A DNA stretch of 64,000 nt from Coccinella septempunctata (Eukaryota > Arthropoda > Insecta > Coleoptera > Coccinellidae): contig NC_058192.1 in NCBI RefSeq assembly GCF_907165205.1, positions 19,096,001 to 19,160,000 on the forward strand, in the 5' to 3' direction. The position numbers and the translations under genes were made by a program. Position 1 is the first letter of the stretch, and each line of letters starts with the position of its first letter. Of the stretch, positions 10,625 through 22,833 are shown one piece after another. The notes under the pieces were generated by a model. The model made no database searches. It was not told the DNA's origin and worked only from the letters and a program-made list of their open reading frames with translations.

Positions 10625-13084
10625 TCCTCATATGAATCAAAAACTTCATAGTTATATATCAAAACCTCATATACAGGTCGAGTCTTTGAATTGTACACTT
10701 TTTACCTCTGCCATTCGCACCTATAGGAATTCTTCGAAGGGTATGATACATTATAACCTTTATTCACTATAAAAATATTAGAAAATCAAAAACACGACAC
10801 TCAACAGAAATTGAACGATCACTTATGAATATTTAATCATTTTGAAAAATTAAAGGCTGTGTGAGCTATGTTCGAGTTATTTTGATATTCAAAAAAAATA
10901 ATAATCTGTAATATTGAGTGAAAATTACAGATGTGTAAAGTCATAGATTTAGCTTGACATTCTGAAGGGAATTTTGTTTTCAGTTGTGTTCTGTGTTTAT
11001 CAACTTGGAAGCGTTTTAACCAAAGAATTAAAATTTCAACGTTCAGAGACAATATCATTTAATTCTTTTTTTATTTAACCAATTAAAGATCGAACTGATT
11101 ATGTTTGAATCTAGTACTCGATCTGGTAGCTAACTCCTGTACAAAATTAAATAAATAACGGTAATAAATGTTGGAGATGAATATCAGAGCTCACATAAGT
11201 GGTTCCAAACTGAATTCGTGATAATTATCGAAAATCAAATACCCAGAAATCAAAAGAAGAATATTCAATATTTTTTATTACTTTTTAGGGTTTTCACTTC
11301 CAATCTCTAGAAAAGAATCAATTGGAAAAAAATGAAATAAACGATTTTTTCCTGCGTAAATTTTTGCACAAATTTGTCATGAGCAAATCGAGTAGAAAAA
11401 TTGTTGCCTGACAATGAACTGAAAAAAAAATTTTGAAATTATAATTATTTTTCTATTTTTAATTTTATTATTATATTATTTAATTATATAGTAATTTTTC
11501 GTCTAGTCTATATCAGACTCCTTAATCAGACGAAAATCAATTTCCGAAAATCTTCTGAATTGTAGCTTTTTATTTGAATGAATTTCAATCGATATCAATA
11601 TTTATCGCCAAGGAAATTACGGTAACTCATTATTAGAATCATTAATAGATACCATCTCTGATATAAGAAGATATCAAAATAAACAAGTAACAAGGACCAG
11701 GTACATGTTCAATGTAATGGTAAAGGGTGACATATGTCCATATATGATTAATACTCGGATTTATTTGTGGCCTCAGTATTTTTCGTAATTTTATTTCAAT
11801 AGGTGGTGTTTATCCAGAAGCTTGAAAGATTGTCTTGAAGTTTCTTGAAAATAAGTTTTTATTTGTTTTTTCGAATACGCATCGCTTAACCATCAACTGC
11901 AGCTAAAAGAGAATTGTTTTTCCACTCGATACCAAAGATTCATTGTGGAAATAAAAACTAAAATGGGTTGATTCAATAAAATAACGAAAAAAGATGAGAC
12001 ATGGAATGGAATGCGTGTAGAAAGTCTATCAAAACGCACATCGCAGTAGTTACACTAGAAGGTTTTAGTGTTCCCTCTAGCTCCCAAACGTACATCAGGC
12101 TCCCCATTCGGATGTGGCGAATGACGAAATAATTCAATCCGCAGGATTTACAGGGCGCTAGTCCCGTTACTCCCGGTAAACCTGTTTTATGCCGAGGAAT
12201 GCCTCGTGAATATTTTCTGCGTCTTAGGCTGTCACGGACTCGGTCTCATCTGCAGCTTCATTGTTTTCGCAATTACAGTTCTGTTGTTTGTTTGTTAGTT
12301 AATCGTAAGTCGCTTCAGTTTGAGGATTATTCATCTAGTGATGGAAGCTCCATTTTCGTGGAAACTCCAAGACGCTTAGGATTGTCACCAAAACATAATG
12401 CATATCGTTTGTTAGCGTGAGCATCTCAGTTTTGTGATTCCATCGCTACAAAAAACTGAGACGTCGGAGTCCCACATTAAGTAGAATAATGAAAGTGAGG
12501 AAAGCACTGAAATAAGGAGATTTTGCACGACAGTTTAAATTGATCAGCAGAGGGGACGTCCATCCAGATACCGAACACACCCAAAGGTGCTTTTGCCTCT
12601 TCGAAAAATATAATGATTTTCAAAATTATTATTCCAATCTTGTTGAAAACTAGTCTTTGACTTTGAAATACCGTCATGAAGGTTGTTGCCGAGTGTCATC
12701 AGACGAACAGTTTCTGAGATAAACAATTTCTTTGTGATTTCTTGAAACCCCTCGAAATTTTAGTTCCAATCAAAAAAACTTCATTCATCATTCCCTAAGT
12801 TTCGACGTTTTCAATAATGGGGATGAAGTGGTTAAACTCAATAAATCAAAATACATATAATTACTTTCTTGGTGAATTATGGAGTGAATGGCATACTTCC
12901 GGCCATAATATGACTTCAGGAATGACTAATGTTTTTGAAATGTTATCGAAAACATGTAGCAATTCACAAAAAAACACTACAAGTGCCATGAAAACACCAC
13001 TTCATTTTCAAATACTTAGTTGAGAATATTTCGAGAACTAATGCATAGAATGAAAAAACAATTACTGTGCTGAAATCAGTATAA
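10625..13084. other. Unassigned DNA, mostly AT-rich
   Basis: No gene recognised. A less AT-rich stretch at about 12030-12430 contains a 73-codon frame with no known motif. A family K repeat copy lies at 11290-11425. The rest shows no inverted repeats or coding signal that I can support. Confidence 0.35.
11290..11425 (+). repeat. Dispersed repeat family K
   Basis: Shares CTTCCAATCTCT, AAATAAACGAT, TTGCACAAATT and AGTAGAAAAA in the same order and spacing with 56990-57135. It is a diverged interspersed repeat of unknown origin. Confidence 0.65.
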
Positions 13085-13330
13085 AAATACCTTTCAAATG
13101 AGGTATCACTCACCCCATCTTCCCTATTCAAAAATTGGGGATGAGGGTTGTAGTAGCAAGGGTTGAAGCGCTATGCGTCCGTAACCTTCATCTTAAGTTG
13201 TCCCCCTCGAAACAGAAATCGACCTGTCCGAGCATTTCTATCGAAAAAATTTATTTCGTCTGTAATCTCGTCTGTTTCGTTTTCAAATGGCCGCCCTGTA
13301 CATTCTTTTGAATGTAGACAATGCATTTTT
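13085..13330 (+). repeat. Dispersed repeat family F
   Basis: Begins around CTTTCAAATGAGGTATCACT and runs through CCCATCTTCCCTATTCAAAA and a GGGTTG block. The copy at 43015-43240 starts the same way, and 19940-20150 contains the CACCCCATATTCCCTATT segment. It has the look of a non-autonomous DNA element, and the 43-kb copy ends near CACTCTGTA. Confidence 0.65.
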
Positions 13331-13928
13331 AGTTATCAAACAATATAGCACATGTATGAGTTTTAGCAAAAGTTAGTGTTACGGGGTACCATACAATTTA
13401 GAATATGATACAAGAGCTTAGGGAAAAACCTCGGTAAAAAAACCCTGTCTCCCCGTGAGTAGTCTAGTGATGTCAAATTTGTTTACAGAATAAGCTTTCA
13501 ATCCTGAAGGGCTTCTTTTCCATTGATATAAAAATTTCATTATCCTCTTACCATTTCGAAATAATATCTGAAACAAAAAAACAGAGCAGAAAACGATAAA
13601 AAAGGTGAACAATGAAGCTTTCATCAAAACTTATTCGAAGACTTGATGATGACTGAAAAAAAAATTAATGATCATAGGTACATAACTTGTTCTTCAATTG
13701 CACTGAGAGGAATATCATCTCTGCGTCAAAAATCTTTTGCTGATCTTGGTGGAGGATCACCCTAGTCGTTAGAAATGCCTTCAGTACTCAAATTAATAAT
13801 AGTCAAATCTTGCCTTTGAGTGGGAGGGTCTTTCGACCAGGTCCAGTCTTCCAAGAGATGATTCTGCGTTTTTCAGTTGTTCGAGGAACGCTACAGGAGC
13901 CTTATGTTGGGGAATCATTTCCCATAGA
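13331..13928. other. Unassigned DNA
   Basis: No recognisable gene or repeat between the family F copy and the third mariner. Confidence 0.35.
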
Positions 13929-13930
13929 TA

Positions 13931-15188
13931 CGAGGATATATTGAAAAATTCTTAGCCTACTATAAAATGAAACAAAAATTCAATGTCAAAATATTATATT
14001 ACTCAACATATTCTTCTCTTAATTGGATACATTCATTACAGCAACCTGCAATGTCTCTAGACATTACAAAAAAAATTTTTCTTCTTGCTCTGCAAACCAG
14101 ACCTCCACAGCTTTTATAACCTCATCCTTGGAAGGAAATTTACGACCTTTTGAACTTTTTTCAGTTGAGGAAAGAGATGATAGTCAGATGGAGCCAAATC
14201 TGGTGAATAAGGGTGGTGTTCTAAAAATTCAAACCCTAAATCACGAATTTTTTGCATGGCAACATGAGATTTGTGTGCAGGGGCGATGTCCTGCAGAAAC
14301 AAAACACCTTTGGATAGCTTTCCGCGTCTTTTCTCTTTAATGTTTTCCCGTAGAGTGGTCAGTAATGTCGAATAGTAATCTCCTGTTATTGTTCTACCCT
14401 TATCCAAAAAATCAATCATGATAACTCCATGGCAATCCCAAGGAACTGAAGCAAGAACTTTTCCAGCAGATTTTTGGACACGAAACTTCTTAGGTCTTGG
14501 AAAACCAGAGTGTCGTCATTCCATCGATTGTTGCTTTGTTTCTGGATCGTAGAAATGTACTCCAAGTCTCATCCATAGTAGCAATTCGGTTTAAGAAGTC
14601 TACATTGTTTTCAAATCAAGCACAGATCGAACTCGATGCTTCTACCCTTGCACGCTTTTGGTCAACATTCAAACATTTGGGGATCGATTTTGAAGCAATT
14701 TTTCTCATGTCCAAATTGACGTGAACTATATGATGAACGCGTTCGTAGAAAATATTCAGTGCTCTTCAGATGTCCGTTTCAGCCCAATTCGACCATCTGT
14801 TACAATCATGTCATGAACTGCATCGATATTTTCGGGGACTAACACAGAAACTGGCCTTCCCGATCGATCATCATCTTCAATGGAAAATTTACCTCTTTTG
14901 AAGCTTGCGATCCATTTTTTCACGGTCGCATACGAAGGACATTGATCAGCAAGGGCATATCTTCGTAAATCTGCTTACCTCTTAACCCTTTTAAATACAG
15001 GTACTTGATGATGGCTCAAAACTATAATTTTTCTTCTTTCTTTTAATTTATTGCGTAACTCTGGTTTACTTTTTTGACCTCAAACTTCACACTGACACTT
15101 CTAATGAGTTATTGTTCGTTGCTATAGTAACGCAATTTTTTTTATGCAAGGAACTGGTCCAGGCTAACTAGATATCAATACATCCTCG
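13931..15188 (-). mobile_element. Mariner element, copy 3 (inverted)
   Basis: Flanked by TA (13929-13930 and 15189-15190). In this orientation its right terminal repeat comes first (CGAGGATATATTGAAAAATT) and its left repeat ends the element (ATCAATACATCCTCG). It is about 1.26 kb long and similar to copy 1 over its whole length. Confidence 0.93.
13999..15030 (-). pseudogene. Mariner transposase remnant, start codon lost
   Basis: Read on the minus strand. A deletion of about 20 bases removes the ATG present at 9708 in copy 2. A 5-base deletion near 14950 (in the segment between DML and GDQ) breaks the N-terminal frame. The longest intact piece (14114-14419) covers the core from MIDFLDKGRTITGDYYS to YSPDLAPSDYHLFPQLKK. 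The second catalytic Asp lies in LQDIAPAHKS (Asn changed to Ile beside it) and the third in SDYHLF, with 34 residues between them. That spacing identifies the mariner DD34D type. The stop is at 13999-14001. Confidence 0.9.
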
Positions 15189-15262
15189 TACAACATATTG
15201 AGAATAAAATTGAAAAAACGAAAAAGAAAATCAAAAAACTTCTGACACTTTATTGACAATTT

Positions 15263-15297
15263 GTTGAAATATTCGTACGAGTCAAAGACTCACCCTG
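15263..15297. repeat. Solo right end of MITE family A
   Basis: TTGAAATATTCGTACGAG, then AAAGACTCACCCTG followed by TA, identical in layout to the right termini at 29147, 42684 and 59336. Only this end remains. Confidence 0.75.
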
Positions 15298-15299
15298 TA

Positions 15300-16328
15300 G
15301 ATTGATTCTCTCGTTGATTCCTGTATGCAGCATCAGAAGGACTATAGGGTTTTAATCGCAAACCGTTAGAATTTATCAGCGTGTTAGAAACGCCTCCTCA
15401 TTTCTCACTGCATTCAGCTCCTGTCATGAATATTACGTGCAGACTTCCGCCTGAACCGAACGACTCTGTCTTTCGGAAAATCTGAGAATGCACGGCAAGA
15501 TACGAGAAACAACAGCAGCAACTCCGATTTCGTTGTCGTCTCTAATGGAACTTTTTACACGCTTCTAATTTTCCCGAAATGGATCGGTGTAACTGAATGG
15601 CTGCGCGATTTGTTTTTCCTCCCTCTGGCACCAAGTCGCCCGAATGACGAAGAGGAATTGTTGCGTTCTTCCGAGGGGTACATCTCATCGGGAGTAATTT
15701 CTGTGGGCTCGCCGAAAGCATGAATAATAGAGGCAGCTCAGACGAGAACGCCGGAAAATTTATGGAGAGGAAATGGTGTACTTTTTGTCGCAATGTGATA
15801 ACATTTATTCGGTAATTTACAGTTGGTCGGCATGCGCGTTAACGATTTCCCTGCTTAGTTGTGAAGTTTAGGTCCAAACCTTCCTTCCGTATTTGCAAAA
15901 ATTCGAAATATTGAAATTGTGTCAGTCAGACATTTTTATAAGACGCAAATCCTATACAGAGGCCGATATAATATAAGGCAAAACAGGCACGTGCCTAGGG
16001 GCGAGAGGCTATACAGGGGTGCGCCTGCGTGAAAAATCTGAAATTAAATAAATATTTGCATAATTGCAGAGGTGAGCAGAATTTTCCCTGTATGGAAAGA
16101 GTAAAAATTTATCCACGCTAGTAATATATGTATACATCGAATCAAAGCTATTGCTATTTCTACTGAAGATGCGGAGGAAAATTCCTCGTCCAAAACGTTG
16201 ATATTTCGTGAAGAATGAGTGTGGTTTCGAAAATGAGAACTTTTGTCAGGTTTCCGTTGAAAAATTAAAAGGGTAAGGGATATGTCCTCGGAATTTCCGA
16301 TAAGTACATATATGGATACTTTATTATT
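15300..16328. other. Unassigned; GC-richer block 15340-15800
   Basis: The first half is GC-richer and unique in the window, with short open frames on both strands and no known motif. A perfect 12-base palindrome, AGGCACGTGCCT, lies at 15985-15996 and includes a CACGTG E-box core. No gene is recognised. Confidence 0.35.
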
Positions 16329-16760
16329 TTAAGAGGAGTTCATACCACCAGACTTTCTTGCCATCCGTATAAGCCGTAAGGGAGGAAAGACTACCAAAAT
16401 TTGAGGTGTTGCCAGAACACTCAAATGACCAGTAGAAGTTACGAATACGAATATTCACTAACGTCTTTTTTTAATATCAGCAGGTTTCGAATGGTATTGA
16501 ATGCCATTCAATACTTTCCGAAAATTTCCGCGTATTTTTCTAATTGGAAATTCATTGAAAAAATCGTTTCACCTTCGAAAGTGAAAAACATGAATGAACA
16601 TTTGTTTTTCACTGAAAATTTTTTTTTTCCATTTGACGAATAAAAAATTTTTTGACGAGCTGAGTGAATTGAATTTTAATGAAAGCCCCATATAAATCAG
16701 TTGTTTCGGACATAACATATACCTTTTCGCTTTTTGAAGTCTTCTGCTCAGTGTTTGAAA
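16329..16760 (+). repeat. Dispersed repeat family G, copy 1
   Basis: Opens with TAAGAGGAGTTCATACCAC and contains GAGGTGTTGCCAGAACACT and AGTAGAAGTTACGAATA. The same blocks recur in order at 49518-49950. Ends are not defined and no coding capacity is visible. Confidence 0.75.
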
Positions 16761-16899
16761 AAATTGAAAAATGCATCAGTGTTTTCCACCTTTTCAAGCA
16801 CTTTTTGTTGAATACAGTTTTGTTGGTAAATTTCAGAGAATTAGTCCAAGGGCCTATTGCACCAATCTACTTCTCAACTTCCTACTCTGTATGTTAAAT

Positions 16900-18002
16900 T
16901 GTCAAATTTAAATCGTCAAATTAATTTAAAGAGTTTATAACTTGCTACAAAAGTTTGCTTTTCAGTTTTCACTTTCTTTTTTCAATTTTGATCATTTTTG
17001 ATGCAATCAAAATCTTATAGGAATGAAATTCATGTTCTTTGAGGATTCTCATGATAATTATGCGTGAAACACCAGATACATCGGACAAATTCCTAGTACT
17101 AAAGGTAGGATCCATTGCTGCATGTACTGAGGCAGCCACGTCCCTCGCTTCGTCTCTTTCGAGCTCCCTATATTTGTTTCCGACTGAAACAGTAGCGTTC
17201 AGTTTGGCAAATCAGTTGCACAAACTAAGCAGCGAATACATTTTTTCCAGAATGCCGTTCGTTAAATAAGCCTTTATTGCTATTCAACAACCGAACAATA
17301 AAAATTGTCAGTCCTCTGCAAGTCAAAAGGTGAACGTTGAAAGAGTTTTCCGGCTGCATTTCGCTGAAAGCGAATGAAAAATCAATTCCGTTTCATTTTC
17401 AGAAGTTCTACGCCCGATATCAAAAGCTGCGACGGAACGGAAAGAAAATTGAATCAGGGGCACTTAGCTCGATTAAAATCGCGTTGATACGCGCGAGTTG
17501 GGAAGCGGAGAACGCACCCGTGTCGAGGATAATGGGATTAGCGTGCGCGCGGAGACGCGGGCGCGTCGTGGCCCATTTCCGCGACTTCCGGAACGATCGC
17601 CACTGACCCCGATTGGAGACTTCGAAAAAACTATACGGGTCAGCCAGTTAGTTTGGTTACAATGTGGATCAGGGCCGACCGGGGGTGCAGGGTAGGAACA
17701 AGGAGACGCCTTCTTGTTGATTTTATATTGACTTGGTTTCAGTTGAATCTAGACTTTTTGTTTCAACTTAACGAACTTGTACAAATAGCAAAATACAGCG
17801 TCATTTCAAAGGTGTGGCTTTTTTTTTGACAGAAGTTAGAAGTTACAAAATAACTCATTTCATCAAAAAATTTCTATATACAATATTCACGATGGGTGAG
17901 CTACAACTCCCAAAGTTCGACAAAATTTCATTGAATTTCAAGTACGGGACTGTGGAAGGCGACTCCGGCATCGAAAAAGCGAAACAATGACTAATTCAGT
18001 AA
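16900..18002. other. Unassigned; GC-rich block 17340-17700
   Basis: The stretch around 17400-17690 is among the most GC-rich in the window (for example GCGTGCGCGCGGAGACGCGG). It has open frames of 89 and 65 codons in two plus-strand frames and no recognised domain. No repeat partner is seen. It could be a regulatory region. Confidence 0.35.
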
Positions 18003-18116
18003 CGTCCAGTTTCATAATCGAATTTAATGTCACTTTAAGCTCAAAGCTTCCTTTACTGTCATTTTTAGTAGGGTTAAAGAAAGCTTTAAAATTACAGCGA
18101 CTTATGAAACAGGCCG
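18003..18116. mobile_element. PIF/Harbinger-type MITE (114 bp)
   Basis: A short palindromic element with left end CGTCCAGTTTCATAATCG and right end TTATGAAACAGGCCG, flanked by TAA on both sides (18000-18002 and 18117-18119). A three-base TAA/TTA duplication is the known signature of PIF/Harbinger insertion. Related copies lie at 41196-41513 (nested) and 35451-35556. Confidence 0.8.
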
Positions 18117-18119
18117 TAA

Positions 18120-18672
18120 TTAATTCCGAGTCTATCTGACTTGTTATCTACATCAGGTCCCTTGAAAAAAATGTTGTACCTATAATACGATTTAGGGTGA
18201 AAAAAGTGTAGAAAATTGGGACAGCTTATTGAAGGTGCTTTTGTTGACAAAGTGCTATTATTGTTATCCTATTTCATGCCATTTTTAAGACGATTGTTGG
18301 AGGGTTCGAATAAGAATAAGATTGTGATGACCATTCAGACCATTAATAAATGATTTAGATGAATTTTATCGGTGACATTTTGAACTAATATTTTATTTTC
18401 CTACACTTGGTCCTAAGTATTTTTCTGTCAGTTGGAATCGAAATGGGCCATTTCATAAAATCGTTCAAGCTACAAAATAATGAAAAAATTGGCCAATCTT
18501 AAGTTTCTACTTTGATTCCCATGCACGTAAAAATCGAAGGGGCTAATATCCTAAACGTAACCATATGATTGAGTCAGTCATCAGGAGATAAGTTTTTCCC
18601 ATTGCTTTGCGGTAATTCAGATAACAAATGATCCAAGGTCGTATCAGGATCTATTTCGGTACTGTAGATTTG
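18120..18672. other. Unassigned AT-rich DNA
   Basis: No gene or defined repeat seen. Confidence 0.35.
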
Positions 18673-19114
18673 GGTGACTTGGGACGATTGTTGAATTCAA
18701 CTTGTCATATTTTCAAAACAAGACTATGCTTAATGACTTAGACTATTGATTAGGGTATATACCATGCTTCAGAATTCGGATATAATTTTGAAAAAAATTA
18801 AATATACTTGTCCCCACCCCATATACTTGTCAACCACCGATTTGGGAGGTGTATAGTTTTGAAAAATCAGAATTTGTAATTATATAGTTGAAATTCGGTA
18901 AGAAAATTAAATGATAAACCTCTATTACAGCGAAAGTAAATATATTGCAACTCAAATGTAAAAAAACTAAAGAAACCAAGGGAACTTTGATTTCTTTCAT
19001 TCTTTGGTAATTTATTTGTGGAAATAACGTAAATAATAATATCCTGCGAAAAAACGGCATATTTCCTGCTGCCAATGAGCCGCTTGAATCTATTCGGCAT
19101 TGTCCCAAGTCACC
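18673..19114. repeat. Inverted-repeat element with GGTGACTTGGGAC ends
   Basis: GGTGACTTGGGAC at 18673-18685 is matched by its exact complement, GTCCCAAGTCACC, at 19102-19114. A third copy of the latter lies at 19478-19490. The interior is AT-rich with no gene. It is probably a MITE, but only the 13-base tips and a few adjacent bases pair. Confidence 0.55.
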
Positions 19115-20169
19115 CTATGAAAAAACGAAATAAATGAATAAGATCCGTGTTGCCGCTTGATTTGTAACAACCTTGTTTCATGACATATCTAATATCTCAA
19201 TATCCCACGTATCCAGAAAAAAAATTACATATGCACAAAGTGAAACACATGTACAGGACACTATAAAGTATAAGGGCCATAAAAAACGCTTTTACTCTCC
19301 TGAGTTCGTTACTTTTTCCTGTCAATTCAAACACTTTGGTCACGGCAAACTTAACAGGAATTAATTGTTAAACGAACCTAAAAGAAGCTACACAATCTTA
19401 GTTTGATTGTGCCTTCACTCATAAATGGTAAGGAACAAAGAATCTGCAAGGGGGTAATTGTCCCATATTTCAGGAATGTCCCAAGTCACCAGAATCCACG
19501 GGTTATCATTTTTTTTTTCAACTTTTTGATGACACGCTTCATTTTGATCCTACATTCTGTTAAAAAAAGCCTCACCTTTAAATACACCCTGTATAATCAT
19601 TTCAATTTAACCTGATTGATCTGAATAAAGTTATGTATTATACTCACTAATTAATTGACAGGTTGTGATATAAGGCCTAGAACCATTGATTTACCTGAAA
19701 AAAATAAAAACAATTCAAATATTACAGTAATCCACCAAGAAGCAAACTGGAAGATACGATATAGAGTTAATTCCCAAAGAAAATATTATACTTGAAACAT
19801 GCGCACAATTTTGCTCAAAATATGTCCCCTCTCTTTAAAAATTGGCTTGGCAAGTTTTCAAATTGTCACCTCTTGTATCTGTAACTACTCCAAGTAATCA
19901 ATAAAAATTTGCAAACCATAGTATTCATGTAGAGTAGTATCTTTTAATTGTGGGAAATCTCACCCCATATTCCCTATTGAGAATTCAGGGGTGATAGCCC
20001 CTACACCTAGGGTTGAGGAGATTTCGGCTTACAATTGTGCTCAATATATGTCCTACTCCGAAAAATTAACCTGTTCCGGTATTTTCTCTGAAAACACCCT
20101 TGTCGCGACATAATTGGCCTGGCAAGTTTTTAAATTGTCACCCTGTATAGAAGTTAATTTTATCATCTC
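19115..20169. repeat. Repeat ends (families J/L/F), no gene
   Basis: Contains a third GTCCCAAGTCACC (19478-19490), a family L terminus (AAAAAAAGCCTCACCTTT, then ACACCCTG-TA ending near 19590), and a diverged family F copy at about 19940-20150 ending CACCCTG-TA. The rest is AT-rich and unassigned. Confidence 0.5.
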
Positions 20170-20660
20170 TAACATTTTAATGCTCTTTTGTTTTTTCTTT
20201 TATTTCAGATAAAATTTCATCAGGATTCCTCATCAAAACGTGACGTTCAAACTCTCTCTGTATATTGAATGATATTAAAAATGTTTCAGTAACAGCTCCC
20301 CAACCGCAATTTTCACACATACCAACTGGAAAACAGTTCATATCCCCGAATGACATTGTCAAATCCCTGTTGTTACGCCGTACCGAAAATGTGCAAGCGT
20401 GGCAGACAGCGCTGTTCAGTCGCTGTAAAAACAAAATATCATACCAATTGAAATTATGAACACGTCACGAGCAAATTATCTGTCCTATTTGTCGACGATG
20501 TCCTGCCGTGGCATGCAATAACAGCAACATATGCAAATTGCGGGACACGAATCCTGGTCCCGTCTGGCTATTAAGGTTAACTGGATTTTCTGCGCGGGTT
20601 AACTCAAGAGACGAGGGCCGACAGGATAAAAGGGATTTCAGCACCATGAAAGAGCATTAA
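20170..20660. other. GC-richer unique block
   Basis: Single-copy within the window, with frames of 60-85 codons on both strands and no recognised protein. It includes an octamer-like ATGCAAAT near 20530. Candidate regulatory DNA only; no gene is called. Confidence 0.35.
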
Positions 20661-20665
20661 TCAGT

Positions 20666-21480
20666 TGAATGTACAGGGTGTCTGGTGGCCAGTAGGGCGG
20701 GGCACCTATCAAGGTTAGAAAGTGTACAGGAAATATATGATCTATAACTATCGTAGGCCATGAGATCAACACCTTTCTGGTGGATCCACCTTTACAGGAC
20801 GATTTTTCTGACAAAACATAATGAAATGTATAAACACCGACGCCAAAAACACAACTTGCTACCCACCCTCTGTGAACCCTGCTAACCTCACTCATGTCAA
20901 ACCATAGACATAGAGGCATGGACTGAGCAATGCCAGCATGAATCTGGCTATTTTATAAAAATAGAGAAATGATCGTCGGGCATTTACCTGTCTCTTTTGT
21001 GTTCACATAGAGGTGAGTACCTTCCAATCAAAATTCTAGAAAAAGACAACTAGCATGATGCCCGATGTTCAGTTTCTCTCTGTCACTTTTTTTGCCTGTA
21101 TTTCATGCATAGATAGAAAGGGAAGGCACAGTCCATGTCTCTATTTCTATGTGTCAAACTGACTCTAACCCGTCTCTGGAAGAAACGTCAGATGGGAGTT
21201 TATTCTGTGATCGTGTATTTGTCTAGTAGACAATGTCAATGAAGTATCATTGACCTAGAGAATGGACTGACCAATAACCGCATGAAAGTGTCTGCTCTGT
21301 AGAAAGAGAGGAAGCTAAGATGCGCCCAATACATGTCTCTTTTCTATGGACATAGACTTGAGTGAGGGCCAATCGAAATTCTAGTAAAAGACAACCTCTT
21401 GTTCGGTAGTCTCTTTCACATTTTCTGCCATTTTTACTGTAGAGCCGAATAGGGAATGCTCAATCCATTCTCCAAGTCTA
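20666..21480 (+). repeat. CAGGGTG end followed by local direct duplication
   Basis: GTACAGGGTGTCTGGTGG near 20667 is a MITE-like terminus. Then two related segments follow about 330-350 bases apart: one from GACATAGAGGCATGGACTGA (about 20907) and one from GACCTAGAGAATGGACTGA (about 21258). Each is followed by a GCATGAA segment, CATGTCTCTTTT or CCTGTCTCTTTT, CCAATCAAAATTCTAG or CCAATCGAAATTCTAG, and AAAAGACAAC. CCATAGACATAG at the start and AAGTCTATGG near 21475 are in inverted relation. No coding capacity is seen. Confidence 0.6.
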
Positions 21481-22061
21481 TGGTTTAATTTTCTTTTGAG
21501 TAAGGGATACGTCAAAAATGTCATTTTGCTCAAGCTTTTTTCCGATCTCAATGATCGAACTGTTTTGGGAAGTCAAACACGTAGTACTAGAAATTTCACG
21601 GAATCTCATTCGACTTGGTGAGATGACACCTCCGCCATTTTAAATGATGACCTGAACTGATTTATTCTGAATTGAACTCATCTTCGAAAATAGTGAATAC
21701 CCTCTATTTCGACAGTCCAATCTTGATGATAATGCGAAGTAAAATAATGAAGTGAATGAAGTGACGTATTATCCGCAAAATAAAGTGGCTTCAGGATAAT
21801 TATGAAATGATGTCGGTCATGCCAACTGTAACCACCTTGGCTTGGAATTGGCACAAAACCGTTCAGTTTTTTACAGTTTGTGTTGTCAATACTATGCTAC
21901 GTTGCCGGTGCAGTAGCGAATTTCAATCCTTTTGTTTTAGACAAAGACTTCGGGCAACTCCATAAACTTCGGTTTTGGCTGTTTTCGATTAATTTTCGTT
22001 TCACAACAAGTTTTTTCCAAACTACCAAACTGTCATATGATCCAGGAGTTGAATCGAAATG
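21481..22061. other. Unassigned DNA
   Basis: No gene, repeat end or structure that I can support. Confidence 0.35.
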
Positions 22062-22295
22062 CCAGTATTGAATAGAAGTCCTTCAATTCCAAACGTTTTT
22101 CCATCGGAGAAGAAGCTATGTTGCTCTGATGAGGTCAAATGAGACCGAAACCATGGTCAGCATCTGCTTTTCTTCGGTATAGCGTACTCCATTTAGGGCT
22201 CTGACGATGGCGAATTGGCTAGTTCGGTTGGTATGCATCTGAATTTCAATCAGTTTATTGTATCTATTGCCTTTAGGCGTGATATTTTCGATTAT
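22062..22295 (+). repeat. Dispersed repeat family B, unit 1
   Basis: Contains the family core CTCTGATGAGGTCAAATGAG followed by ACCATGGTCAGCATCTGC, then CGATGGCGAATTGGCTAGTT and GGTATGCATCTGAATTTCAA. Compared with unit 2 it lacks an internal segment of about 40 bases after GGCTAGTTC. Family members lie also at 22551, 25230, 48850 and 61796, all in the same orientation. Confidence 0.8.
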
Positions 22296-22550
22296 TTTAC
22301 CGCTGGCATCGTTACTGCTGCGAGATGAACGCGTTCCCAACTTCCCGATTCGTACACACTGATGCTTGCTAGAAGCAGCCGGCGTACTGAGTCAGAGGAA
22401 ATATGGGACACATGTCATTGTCTTCGTCTAGGTTTCTATCTGGAGGGGATTGAATCTGATATCGTTTCATACTGGGTGGCGCTCTGTGTTGCTGGATAGT
22501 ACCAAAAAGTATCAACTTGATACAATTTGATAGTACTTAGTAGCACGTGA

Positions 22551-22833
22551 CAGTATTAAATAAGAGTCCTTCAATTCCAAACGTTGTTTCATCAGAGAAG
22601 AAGCTATGTTGCTCTGATGAGGTCAAATGAGAACGAAACCATGGTCAGCATCTGCTTTTCTTCGTAGGAGCGTACTCCATTTAGGACTTTGACGATGGCA
22701 AATTGGCTAGTTCAATTAAGATCGTAACACTTGTTGATATTCATATCAGCGAGTGGTATCCATCTGAATTTCAATCAGTTGATTATATCTATTGCCTTTA
22801 GGCGTCATCTTTTCGATTATTATTAATAAGGTC
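22551..22833 (+). repeat. Dispersed repeat family B, unit 2
   Basis: A direct repeat of unit 1 starting 489 bases downstream. Both begin CAGTATT and share AGTCCTTCAATTCCAAACGT before the core. It retains the segment AAGATCGTAACACTTGTTG that unit 1 lacks. Confidence 0.8.
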
